From positions 1 to 64,000 of the forward strand of contig SVQY01000004.1 in assembly GCA_015065135.1 (NCBI GenBank): a stretch of DNA of 64,000 bases, in the 5' to 3' direction. The stretch comes from Oscillospiraceae bacterium. GTDB lineage: Bacteria; Bacillota; Clostridia; Oscillospirales; CAG-272. Made by a program: the position numbers and the translations under genes. Below, piece by piece: positions 51,356-59,462 of this stretch (the first letter of the stretch is position 1; each line of letters opens with the position of its first letter). The notes beneath the pieces were generated by a model that saw nothing but the letters and a program-made list of their open reading frames with translations, made no database searches and had not been told where the DNA came from.

Positions 51356-51888
51356 TGCTCGCGCCCGGATGAAAACGAATTCACGAGCGCCCTCGCGAAA
51401 GCCCTTTGAGCAAAAAGGGCGCGAACGGTATGAGAAAACCGGGGTTTTGGGCTCGATGCAGGCCTTTGACCGCGTGGCAGCTCGCGGCGCGGCAAAATTC
51501 ACCGCCGATCGCCGAAAAACGCACACGTATCGCGATTTTGCGCAAATTTTTGAAGCTTCCCGGGGGACGGCGCTGATTTATGCTTTTGCACACGTTGTAG
51601 GCATCATGCACTTGTGCACATCCGTGAAAAAAGGCAGGGAACATCCCTGCCTTTTTTCTTCCTTAAAACCTTCTATTCGCCGCACAAAACGGCTGCGAAG
51701 ATCTTAATTCTGTATTGGTCGTGCATTTTTGATCTGACCAAAATATGCCCGTGCTTTTTACAAAGCTTTTGTCCTCGCCTCAAAGAAATATCCCGTTTTC
51801 GCTTGGCGAAATGCGAGCGTTAGCCCGCAAGGGATATTTCCAGCGGCGGAAATGCGGTGTAAAAGCTTATCTGTTTTTTAGCGCCGCG
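51356..51888. other. Intergenic region between GDPD and PFOR
   Basis: No gene. Contains a second terminator-type hairpin (51626-51658, AAAGGCAGGGA/TCCCTGCCTTTTTT) without an obvious gene of its own, and a long-range hairpin at 51785-51840 just past the PFOR stop. Confidence 0.7.
51785..51840. repeat. Branched hairpin downstream of PFOR
   Basis: Perfect 10-bp arms GAAATATCCC (51785-51794) and GGGATATTTC (51831-51840) enclosing an inner TTCGC/GCGAA hairpin and a TGCGAGCGTTAGCCCGCA segment. Could act as a 3' end structure for the PFOR mRNA. Confidence 0.65.
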
Positions 51889-54800
51889 TTATTCGTACAG
51901 CTTGCCCATCTTCTGCAGTCTCTCAAAGCGAGCCTTAGCGTTCTCCTCAGCCTTGACGAAGAGGTCCTTAGCGCGCTCCGGGAAGGTGCTGACAAGACGT
52001 GCATAGCGAGCCTCGTTGGCGATGAATGCCTGGTAATCGCCGGTGGGATCCTTGCTGTCGATGATCAGCTTGTTGTTCTCCAGAGTGGGGTTGTAGCGGA
52101 ACATATTCCAGTAGCCTGCCTCAACAGCCTTCTTCATCTCCAGCTGGCAGTTCTGCATGCCGCCCTTCTTGATGCCGTGCATCTCGCAGGGAGCGTAGCC
52201 GATGATCAGAGAAGGACCGTGGTAAGCCTCAGCCTCAGTCAGAGCCTTGAGCAGCTGGTTCATATCAGCGCCCATAGCGACCTGTGCCACGTAAACGTAG
52301 CCGTAGGACATGGCGATCTCAGCAAGGTTCTTCTTGCCGATGGCCTTACCTGCAGCAGCGAACTGTGCAACCTGGCCGATGTTGGAGGCCTTGGATGCCT
52401 GACCGCCGGTGTTGGAGTACACCTCGGTATCGAATACCATCACGTTGACGTCCTCACCGGAAGCCAGCACGTGGTCCAGACCGCCGAAGCCGATGTCGTA
52501 TGCCCAACCGTCACCACCGAAGATCCAGACGGACTTCTTGGAGAGGTAATCCTTCTCGGCGAGGATCGCGGGAGCCACAGGGCAGCCCTCGGCAGCAGCC
52601 TTCTCCAGCTCTGCGATCAGAGCCTTGGTAGCAGCCTCGTTTGCCTTGCCGTCGTCCTTGGTGTCAAGGTAGGTCTTTGCAGCAGCCTTGAATGCGTCGG
52701 AGGCCTTGTCGGAGTTCATCATATCCTCGACCTTGGCGATCAGCTTTGCGCGGATAGCCTTCTGGCCGAGAGCCATGCCCAGACCGTGCTCGGCGTTGTC
52801 CTCAAACAGGGAGTTTGCCCAAGCGGGACCCTTGCCGGATTCCTTGTTGACGGTGTAGGGAGTAGCAGGTGCGGAGCCGCCCCAGATGGAGGAACAGCCG
52901 GTCGCGTTGGAGATATACATTCTCTCACCAAACAGCTGGGTGATGATGCGTGCGTAAGAGGTCTCGGCACAGCCTGCGCAGGAGCCGGAGAACTCAAGCA
53001 GGGGCTGCTTGAACTGAGAGCCCTTGACGGTTGCGTTGATCAGCTCGGGCTTCTCGGAAACGTTTGCAACGGCATAGTTCCAAGCCTCCTGCTGGTCAGC
53101 CTGGCTGGCCTGCGTGGTCATCATGAGGGCGTAGTCCTTAGGATCGGCCTTCACACCTGCAGCGGCAGCCTTCTTATCCACGTTAGCGTTCACGGGGCAA
53201 GCCTTGACACACAGGGTACAACCCATGCAGTCCAGAGGAGACACAGCCACGGTGAACTTGTAGTTGGTCTTGAGAACGGGCTTAGCGGCGAACTTGGTGG
53301 AAGCGGGAGCCTTTGCAGCCTCCTCCTCGGTCATCGCGTAAGGACGGATGGTGGCGTGAGGGCAGACAAAGGAGCAGTTGTTACACTGAATGCACTTGTC
53401 GGGGTTCCAGGTAGGAACGTAAACGGCCACGCCGCGCTTCTCGTAGGCGGTAGAGCCCTGGGGGAAGGTACCGTCGGCGTAGGGCATAAAGGCGGAAACA
53501 GGCAGGCTGTCACCGTCCATCTTGGAAACGGGGGTCACCACGTTGTTCACGAAGTCGACCAGCTCTGCACGGGTACCGGTAGCGGGAGCTACGGCAGCAT
53601 CGGCGCCGGCATTGGCCCAATCGGCAGGAACAGCGACCTCAACGTAAGCGGAGGCACCCATCTCGATGGCCTTGTGGTTCTGCGCAACGACCTCCTCACC
53701 GAACTTGGAGTAGGACTTGGTTGCCATATACTTCATCTTCTCAATGGCCTTGTCGATGGGCATGACCTTTGCGAGAGAGAAGAAGGCAGACTGAAGAACA
53801 GTGTTCTTTACCTTGGGGTTACCGACCTGCTCCTTGGCAATGGAGGTAGCATCGATGATATAGAACTTCACGTTGTTCTGCGCGATATAAGCCTTCACGG
53901 AGTTGGGCAGGTTCTTGGAAAGATCCTCTGCGCTCCAACGGCAGTCCAGCAGGAAGGTACCGCCGGGCTTTACGTCCTGCACGATCTTGTAGCCCTTCAG
54001 AATGTAGGACACGTTGTGGCAGGCGACGAAATCAGCCTTGTTGATATAGTAAGGAGCCTTGATCTTGGTGTCACCGAAGCGCAGGTGGGAGATGGTGATA
54101 CCCGAGGTCTTCTTGGAGTCATACTGGAAGTATGCCTGAATGAACTTGTCGGTGTTGTCACCGATGATCTTGATGGAGTTCTTGTTTGCACCAACGGTAC
54201 CGTCGCCGCCGAGACCCCAGAACTTGCAGGCGATGGTGTCTGCGGGAGCGGTGTCGGGAGCGGGCTTCTCAGCGAGAGACAGGCCGGTCACGTCGTCCAC
54301 GATGCCAACGGTGAAGTTGTGCTTGGGCGCGTCTGCAGCCAGGTTCTCGTAGATAGCGAATACAGAAGCGGGGGTGGTATCCTTGGAGCCGAGGCCGTAA
54401 CGACCGCCGACGACCTTCAGGCTGCGGCCGGTGTGAGCCAGAGCGGCAACAACGTCAAGGTAGAGAGGCTCGCCCAGCGCGCCGGGCTCCTTGGTGCGGT
54501 CAAGCACGGCAACCTTCTTGGCGGTTGCGGGAATGGCCTCAGCCAGCTTGTCAGCGCAGAAGGGACGGTACAGGCGGACCTTTACAAGGCCGACCTTCTC
54601 GCCTGCGGCTACCATGTAGTCGATGACCTCCTCGATCACGTCACAGACAGAGCCCATTGCGATGATCACGCGCTCTGCCTCGGGATGACCGTAGTAGTTG
54701 AACAGCTTGTAATCGGTGCCGAGCTTTGCGTTCACCTTGTCCATGTACTCCTCCACGATAGCGGGGAATGCATTGTAGTAGGTGTTGCAGGCCTCACGGT

Positions 54801-55509
54801 GCTGGAAGAAGATGTCACCGTTCTCGGCAGAGCCGCGGAGCACGGGATGCTCAGGGTTGATGGCGCGCTCACGGAAGGCCTTGATAGCATCCATATCCAC
54901 CATCTCGGCCAGATCCTTGTAGTCCCAGGCCTCGATCTTCTGCACCTCGTGGGAGGTACGGAAGCCGTCGAAGAAGTTCAGGACCGGAACGCGACCCTTG
55001 ATGGTTGCAAGATGAGCAACGGCACCCAGGTCCATGATCTCCTGCTGGTTGGTCTCAGCCATCATGGCGTAGCCGGTCTGACGGCAAGCGTAGACGTCGG
55101 AGTGATCGCCAAAGATGTTCAGTGCGTGAGAAGCAACGCAACGGGCAGAAACGTGGATAACGCTGGGGAGCAGCTCACCGGCGATCTTATACATATTGGG
55201 GATCATCAGAAGAAGACCCTGAGATGCGGTGTAGGTGGTGGTCAGTGCGCCGGCGGCAAGAGAGCCGTGCACGGCACCTGCGGCGCCTGCCTCGGACTGC
55301 ATCTCGACCATCTGCACGCGCTCGCCCATAATGTTACGGGCAGGCTCGCCGAAAATGTTCTTATCGGCGGCAGACCAGGTGTCGGTCACCTCAGCCATGG
55401 GGCTGGAGGGGGTAATGGGGTAGATGGCAGCAACCTCGGTGAACGCATAGGAAACGTGCGCAGCCGCGGTGTTACCGTCCATGGAAATCTTTCTTCTTTC
55501 GATTGCCAT
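51889..55509 (-). CDS. nifJ: Pyruvate:ferredoxin (flavodoxin) oxidoreductase
   Basis: Homodimeric, oxygen-sensitive enzyme that oxidises pyruvate to acetyl-CoA and CO2 and reduces ferredoxin; central to anaerobic energy metabolism. 1,206 residues, full length. Order: pyruvate/CoA domains (YPITPSSPMAEVTDTW, MVEMQSEAGAAGAVHG), domain III, a ferredoxin-type module with two 4Fe-4S motifs (CIQCNNCSFVCPHA; CMGCTLCVKACPV), and the thiamine-diphosphate domain (FSGSCAGCAETSY, SNATGCSSIWGGSAPATPY, GGDGWAYDIGFGGLDHVLASG, VYSNTGGQASK). Ribosome site GGGAGG. The 1,263-aa plus-strand ORF is an antisense shadow. Gene symbol also written por or pfor. Confidence 0.97.
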   Translation of the reverse strand: MAIERRKISMDGNTAAAHVSYAFTEVAAIYPITPSSPMAEVTDTWSAADKNIFGEPARNIMGERVQMVEMQSEAGAAGAVHGSLAAGALTTTYTASQGLLLMIPNMYKIAGELLPSVIHVSARCVASHALNIFGDHSDVYACRQTGYAMMAETNQQEIMDLGAVAHLATIKGRVPVLNFFDGFRTSHEVQKIEAWDYKDLAEMVDMDAIKAFRERAINPEHPVLRGSAENGDIFFQHREACNTYYNAFPAIVEEYMDKVNAKLGTDYKLFNYYGHPEAERVIIAMGSVCDVIEEVIDYMVAAGEKVGLVKVRLYRPFCADKLAEAIPATAKKVAVLDRTKEPGALGEPLYLDVVAALAHTGRSLKVVGGRYGLGSKDTTPASVFAIYENLAADAPKHNFTVGIVDDVTGLSLAEKPAPDTAPADTIACKFWGLGGDGTVGANKNSIKIIGDNTDKFIQAYFQYDSKKTSGITISHLRFGDTKIKAPYYINKADFVACHNVSYILKGYKIVQDVKPGGTFLLDCRWSAEDLSKNLPNSVKAYIAQNNVKFYIIDATSIAKEQVGNPKVKNTVLQSAFFSLAKVMPIDKAIEKMKYMATKSYSKFGEEVVAQNHKAIEMGASAYVEVAVPADWANAGADAAVAPATGTRAELVDFVNNVVTPVSKMDGDSLPVSAFMPYADGTFPQGSTAYEKRGVAVYVPTWNPDKCIQCNNCSFVCPHATIRPYAMTEEEAAKAPASTKFAAKPVLKTNYKFTVAVSPLDCMGCTLCVKACPVNANVDKKAAAAGVKADPKDYALMMTTQASQADQQEAWNYAVANVSEKPELINATVKGSQFKQPLLEFSGSCAGCAETSYARIITQLFGERMYISNATGCSSIWGGSAPATPYTVNKESGKGPAWANSLFEDNAEHGLGMALGQKAIRAKLIAKVEDMMNSDKASDAFKAAAKTYLDTKDDGKANEAATKALIAELEKAAAEGCPVAPAILAEKDYLSKKSVWIFGGDGWAYDIGFGGLDHVLASGEDVNVMVFDTEVYSNTGGQASKASNIGQVAQFAAAGKAIGKKNLAEIAMSYGYVYVAQVAMGADMNQLLKALTEAEAYHGPSLIIGYAPCEMHGIKKGGMQNCQLEMKKAVEAGYWNMFRYNPTLENNKLIIDSKDPTGDYQAFIANEARYARLVSTFPERAKDLFVKAEENAKARFERLQKMGKLYE

Positions 55510-55740
55510 TTTGAAAAGTCCTCCCTTTTATATTGAATAAAATATTGTTGTAGAAATCACCGCGTAGCCTGCGGCGGATGAACATAATCCATCACCTTAT
55601 ATCATAACACTTTCGGCGCAAAAAGTAAAGACCTATTCGTCACATTTTTAACGACTTTTCTCCTATTTAAACAGAAAAATGATGGATAGAGAGGCGCGCT
55701 TTGCATAAACGGCCGCTTTATTCACAAAAACATACATTTT
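55510..55740. promoter_or_regulatory. PFOR upstream region with probable promoter
   Basis: On the minus strand TTTACT, 17 bp, TATGAT is found around 55600-55630, and a leader of about 90 nt with a GCCGCAGGCTACGCGGT hairpin precedes the gene. The -35 match is weak. Confidence 0.45.
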
Positions 55741-55902
55741 CCGCGTCCCCGACAGCCTGCAAACTCCGCAATCGCTTTTCTTTTGGCTGATAGAGGCGCA
55801 AAAGAAAAGCTCACAAAAGAAAACGCCGTTTTGCGGGGCTCCGCGCCCCACACCCGCGCCGCCTTTTGAAAAAGGCGGGCGAAAACTTTCACACGGGGCG
55901 GG
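55741..55902. repeat. Dispersed repeat family R3, copy 2
   Basis: Second copy of the element at 4223-4378, same orientation; shares CCGCGTCCCC, the GCTTTTCTTTTG/CAAAAGAAAAGC hairpin, AAAACGCCGTTTTGCGGG and AAAACTTTCACACGGG. Confidence 0.88.
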
Positions 55903-55908
55903 CGTTTG

Positions 55909-55953
55909 AAAACAAAAGGCGCATCGGCTGATCGCCGATGCGCCTTTTGTTTT
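55909..55953 (-). terminator. Terminator of the RHH gene
   Basis: 20-bp perfect arms (55909-55928 and 55934-55953) with a 5-nt loop: core AAAGGCGCATCGGC / GCCGATGCGCCTTT, overlapping the RHH stop codon and followed by TTTTGTTTTC on the minus strand. Confidence 0.9.
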
Positions 55954-56164
55954 ACTCCTCCTCGGGGAGGTAGGGGGTAAGATCCACCTTAGCGAGCTGC
56001 TCCTTTGTAAAGCGGCCCTTGCTGCGCTCAAAATACTGCACGCTGTTGCGGACAAGCAGTAGCATCTGATTGTTCAGCGTGCGGTGCTCAGCCTCGCAAA
56101 GACAGAGCAGCTGCCGCAGCAGATCCTCCGACATATGCACGGTAAATTCGGGTTGCTTTTTCAT
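55952..56164 (-). CDS. Small ribbon-helix-helix (Arc-like) protein
   Basis: 70 residues. FTVHMSEDLLRQLLCLCEAEHRTLNNQMLLLVRNSVQYFERSKG matches the Arc/CopG ribbon-helix-helix pattern (short beta strand, helix, turn around TLNNQ, helix), so a dimeric DNA-binding protein is likely. The C-terminus FTKEQLAKVDLTPYLPEEE is acidic. Ribosome site AAAGGAG. Located 18 bp downstream of an unknown membrane protein gene on the same strand, probably co-transcribed. No toxin partner is apparent. Confidence 0.72.
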   Translation of the reverse strand: MKKQPEFTVHMSEDLLRQLLCLCEAEHRTLNNQMLLLVRNSVQYFERSKGRFTKEQLAKVDLTPYLPEEE

Positions 56165-56182
56165 GTTTTTCTCCTTTGCCGA

Positions 56183-57271
56183 TCAATAGCTTGGCGCATC
56201 CAGATACCATTCGCCGTTCTCCAGCACGAAGGTAAAGGTCTTGGTCGTCCGCTCGTTTTCCTTGCCGACGGGGTAACGCTCTACAGAGAGTCTTACCGTC
56301 TTTTTCTTGCTGCCGCGCTGGATCGCCATCGTGTCAAAATCATAGACCCAGTCGGTCAGCTCATAGCCGTTGTCCTGGTTGAACTTTACCAGATAGACCT
56401 CACCGATCTCGGTGTTCTCGTAATCCATATAACGGGGATAAAGCGTGCCGCCCGGTCGCTCGGAGACCGTCACACCGGTGAGAATGCCCTCGTTGATGGC
56501 CGTCATCATATCGGCGGAATAGATCTTGGCTGCCGCTGCCTTGATGTCATCCACATAAAGAAAGCCGCAGCTCTCCTTGACGTAATCGTAATAGGGCTCG
56601 TCCTTTTCGGTGTAAATAAACAGGGAATCAATGTCAAAATCCGCAAGATCGTAGTAGTAATAGGTGGTCTCGGTCTTGAGATTTTCGGCAAGATAAGCAT
56701 TGGGGGTCTCTCCCTCACGCGCCTTCTCCTCGCGTACGGCAAAGCGATAGTAGCTATCGTCGTCCGGCTTGGCAGAAAGCGTTACGTTATGCTCAAAATC
56801 GTAAAAAATGCCCTCGTCCTCTCCGGGCGGAATGAAATACATCCAGGGGTGATAGGCCACGATGTCGCCGAATTCCTCGGTCTCCACCACAAAGCCGGAA
56901 ATATTCTTTTCGGTCCGCCCCTCGCCCTCGCCGTAGGCATCCTTAAAGGAAAAGCCGTTTGAGTAGACGCGCTCGTAGGTGGGCAGGCCCTCACCCCACA
57001 GGATCTCGTTGATCGCGGGGGCGCTTGTAAGCAGCTGGATATACCGCTCGCGCACGGTAGCAAGCTCGGGCGCGCGGTTATTCTGCACCGCGCTGACGAT
57101 CAGCACCGTTGCCAGAATGGCCAGCACCAGCACCACAGAAACCACCGCGGCGATCACTCTCTTGCGGTTGGCGGCAGACATGCGGCGTTTTCCTGTTTTT
57201 TTCGCCCCGTTGACGGGTTTTTTTGTTACGGTCTCCTCTGCGGCGAGGAGCTCCCTCTTGTTTTCTTCCAT
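56183..57271 (-). CDS. Membrane-anchored extracytoplasmic protein of unknown function
   Basis: 362 residues. A basic, Lys-rich cytoplasmic N-terminus (about residues 1-40) is followed by one transmembrane segment (VIAAVVSVVLVLAILATVLIVSAV, residues about 42-65) and a large outer domain rich in Tyr, Asp and Glu (for example LKTETTYYYYDLADFDIDSLFIYTEKDEPYYDYV), ending FVLENGEWYLDAPSY. ATG 57271 has AAAGGAG; the track ORF begins 9 codons early. No family is recognised. It lies between a PhnP-like hydrolase and an RHH protein; 63 bp and a CCCCGGGCG/CGCCCGGGG hairpin separate it from the hydrolase gene. Confidence 0.7.
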   Translation of the reverse strand: MEENKRELLAAEETVTKKPVNGAKKTGKRRMSAANRKRVIAAVVSVVLVLAILATVLIVSAVQNNRAPELATVRERYIQLLTSAPAINEILWGEGLPTYERVYSNGFSFKDAYGEGEGRTEKNISGFVVETEEFGDIVAYHPWMYFIPPGEDEGIFYDFEHNVTLSAKPDDDSYYRFAVREEKAREGETPNAYLAENLKTETTYYYYDLADFDIDSLFIYTEKDEPYYDYVKESCGFLYVDDIKAAAAKIYSADMMTAINEGILTGVTVSERPGGTLYPRYMDYENTEIGEVYLVKFNQDNGYELTDWVYDFDTMAIQRGSKKKTVRLSVERYPVGKENERTTKTFTFVLENGEWYLDAPSY

Positions 57272-57334
57272 CTGTTTCTCCTTTGCGGGGAATAGCACAC
57301 CCCGGGCGTAAAAGACCGCCCGGGGATGTCAGGA

Positions 57335-58168
57335 TCAGATCTCGACCACCATACCGTCATAGGAGGTGATAAAGCCCTCCTTGGCGGCGATCTCCACAAA
57401 CTCGTCGTAAAGAGAATTTGCACCGTTGTGCGAGAAATGATTGCAGCAGAATACGGTTTTTTCATCCGCAAGCCCCTTTTCCAGAAGCTTTGCGCGCATG
57501 GCAATGTTGCGCTCCAGATTCATGTGAGCATCGTAATCCATAGGGGAGCAGCCGCTGGTGCAGTCCATCGAAACGTAGTCAAAACGCAGCCCGTTTGCCA
57601 CCCAATAGTCAAATGCCTCCTCCGGCAGAGGGCCGGAGTCGTGCCAGTAGAGCAGGGTCTTTTCCCCATCGGTAATGGCATAAATGAGGGGACCTGCACC
57701 GGGTGCGTGCACACCGCGCACAGGGTAAACGGTGTATTTGTCGATCTGCACCTTCTGCATCGGCTCGATCAGCACACCCTGCAAAAGACCTTCCATACCC
57801 TTGGATTCTGCCATGGGCTGAATCGTCTCCATCACCTTATCCGAGCCGTAAACGGTAAGCATGGTCTTGTTGCCGCAGTAATTGGCGAAGCCGCGGCGGC
57901 GCATGCCGATGTCAATAGGGTAGAAATGGTCGGAGTGGGTGTGGGTCACCAGCAGGTATTTCAGATCGGTCAGATCCACGCCGAATTTCAGCGACTGACC
58001 GTAGGTATCGGCGTTGAAATCGATCTTCAACACATCGTCGATCATCGCGTTCGGTCTCATACGTACATTGCGGCCGCCGCGCTCACGCGCCTTTTGGCAG
58101 GTCTCGCAACGGCAAAAAATAGCAGGCAGCGCCTCGGCAGCAGCCGTGCCCCAGTATTGCAGCTTCAT
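57335..58168 (-). CDS. PhnP-like MBL-fold metallo-hydrolase
   Basis: 277 residues of the metallo-beta-lactamase/RNase Z-like superfamily. The N-terminal LQYWGTAAAEALPAIFCRCETCQKARERGG has the Cys-rich segment typical of PhnP (cyclic phosphodiesterase) relatives; metal ligands are in LLVTHTHSDHFYPID, HAPGAGPL, LYWHDSGPLPE and CCNHFSHNG. Likely hydrolyses a cyclic phosphate or similar ester, but no phn operon is present. Ribosome site AAAGGAG. Expected to be transcribed with the downstream membrane protein. Confidence 0.82.
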   Translation of the reverse strand: MKLQYWGTAAAEALPAIFCRCETCQKARERGGRNVRMRPNAMIDDVLKIDFNADTYGQSLKFGVDLTDLKYLLVTHTHSDHFYPIDIGMRRRGFANYCGNKTMLTVYGSDKVMETIQPMAESKGMEGLLQGVLIEPMQKVQIDKYTVYPVRGVHAPGAGPLIYAITDGEKTLLYWHDSGPLPEEAFDYWVANGLRFDYVSMDCTSGCSPMDYDAHMNLERNIAMRAKLLEKGLADEKTVFCCNHFSHNGANSLYDEFVEIAAKEGFITSYDGMVVEI

Positions 58169-58212
58169 AGTTGTATCTCCTTTTTGAAATTAGACCCCAA
58201 ACGGGTGGATTT

Positions 58213-59373
58213 TTACCAAGTGAGCTCCTTCATTTTCTTCTTCTTCCTCTGATGGAGCACAATAGGCACCACAACAGCGGAGACCACACCTATCACGATC
58301 ACGGTAGCACTGCCGATGATCGCAGTCTTCATCCAGTAGGGCTCCTCATAGATCTCTCTGGAAAGTCCGCACATGCTACAGGTCTTTTTCATTTCACGCG
58401 CGGTCAGAAAGCCGCGTGCCACGTCCTTTTCCATGACCCAGATATGCTCCTCCTCATAAAGAGGATCGGCACAGCCGCAGTACAGACAAACGCTGCTGCA
58501 GGGCTTGGTCATATCGGCAAAGCCATAGGAATGATCGCACACGTACTCAAATTCCAGCACGGTGGTGTCGTTTTTCTTAAAGGTACCGGTATAGCTGTCG
58601 GCCTCCTGCTTCTGGAAAATGCTTTTCAGCTTACCCCAGCTGGTGTAGATCTTACCCACATAGGTAAGGCCCTCCAGCTGCTGCGGCGTAATGGTGTAGC
58701 TGTCGCCCACGTTATAGCCGCCCACGGTGAAATCACGGAAATACTCACCGTCCTGATTGCGGTAGCGCACCCGTACAGAGGCACCGTAACGGATCAGATC
58801 AATGGCCTTGACCTCACCCTTGCTGCCGCCGGTATAGGAATTGCGCTGATCCTGATACTCCACATAGGCCTTAAAGTCCTCCTCGGTGCCGGCATAGTAG
58901 ATATTCTTCAGCCGGGGGCACTCATAAAAGGTGGTCTGGTCGATGCGCAGGACCGAATGGGGAATATAGACCGTCTCCAGATTTTCACAATGCCAGAAGG
59001 AGAATCGCCCTACCGAGAGGATGCCCTCCTCGATGATCACGGTCTTGATGTAGGGGCGGATATGATCCTTTGTCCACGGCACCCATTCCGCTTGCGCGTA
59101 GTAGAGCATCTTCTGCGGCTTGCTGGCATATTCGGGATCGATAAAGATCCGCATCACACCGGTCTCGGTATCCAGACGGTACATCAGCTTGTAGTAGCCG
59201 GCAAGCTCAAAATTCTCGTCAACAAAGACGTCCTCGTTTTGCTCCTCATCCCCTCTGCCAAGGATATAATCCTCGTCAAGAGCGCGCCCTTCAAAGATCT
59301 CCGCCGAAGCGCAGATGCAGAAAAGCGAGAGCAGCAAAACCGTTAAAAAGCTAAAAAACAGAATACGTTTCAT
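58213..59373 (-). CDS. Secreted/membrane LRR_5 (BspA-like) surface protein
   Basis: 386 residues. Signal peptide MKRILFFSFLTVLLLSLFCICASA, a short BspA-type leucine-rich section (IKTVIIEEGILSVGRFSFWHCENLETVYIPHSVLRIDQTTFYECPRLKNIYYAG, about residues 105-165), then CDHSYGFADMTKPCSSVCLYCGC and KKTCSMCGL, the paired His/Cys motifs often seen in surface proteins of gut Firmicutes. Near the C-terminus is one transmembrane segment (AIIGSATVIVIGVVSAVVVPIVL) and a KKKKMK tail. So an outside-facing, membrane-anchored protein; ligand unknown. Ribosome site AAAGGAG. Confidence 0.75.
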   Translation of the reverse strand: MKRILFFSFLTVLLLSLFCICASAEIFEGRALDEDYILGRGDEEQNEDVFVDENFELAGYYKLMYRLDTETGVMRIFIDPEYASKPQKMLYYAQAEWVPWTKDHIRPYIKTVIIEEGILSVGRFSFWHCENLETVYIPHSVLRIDQTTFYECPRLKNIYYAGTEEDFKAYVEYQDQRNSYTGGSKGEVKAIDLIRYGASVRVRYRNQDGEYFRDFTVGGYNVGDSYTITPQQLEGLTYVGKIYTSWGKLKSIFQKQEADSYTGTFKKNDTTVLEFEYVCDHSYGFADMTKPCSSVCLYCGCADPLYEEEHIWVMEKDVARGFLTAREMKKTCSMCGLSREIYEEPYWMKTAIIGSATVIVIGVVSAVVVPIVLHQRKKKKMKELTW

Positions 59374-59399
59374 GGTTTTTGCTCCTTTTTCGGGCTGGA

Positions 59400-59432
59400 A
59401 GGGAGGACCTTTTTCAAAGGCCCTCCCACATT
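59400..59432 (-). terminator. Hairpin downstream of gyrA
   Basis: GGGAGGACCTTTTT / AAAGGCCCTCCC stem followed on the minus strand by CTTCCAGCCCG without a T-run; partial read-through into the LRR gene is possible because no separate promoter is obvious in the 60 bp that follow. Confidence 0.5.
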
Positions 59433-59462
59433 TTTGTTGAAAGCTGTTGCCTTCCTGCCGTA

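Noticed and set aside
51745-55536. 1,263-aa plus-strand ORF
   Set aside because: Antisense to the intact PFOR gene and low-complexity in composition.
55952-56164. RHH protein as the antitoxin of a toxin-antitoxin pair
   Set aside because: No small toxin-like ORF overlaps or adjoins it; its neighbour is a 362-residue membrane protein.
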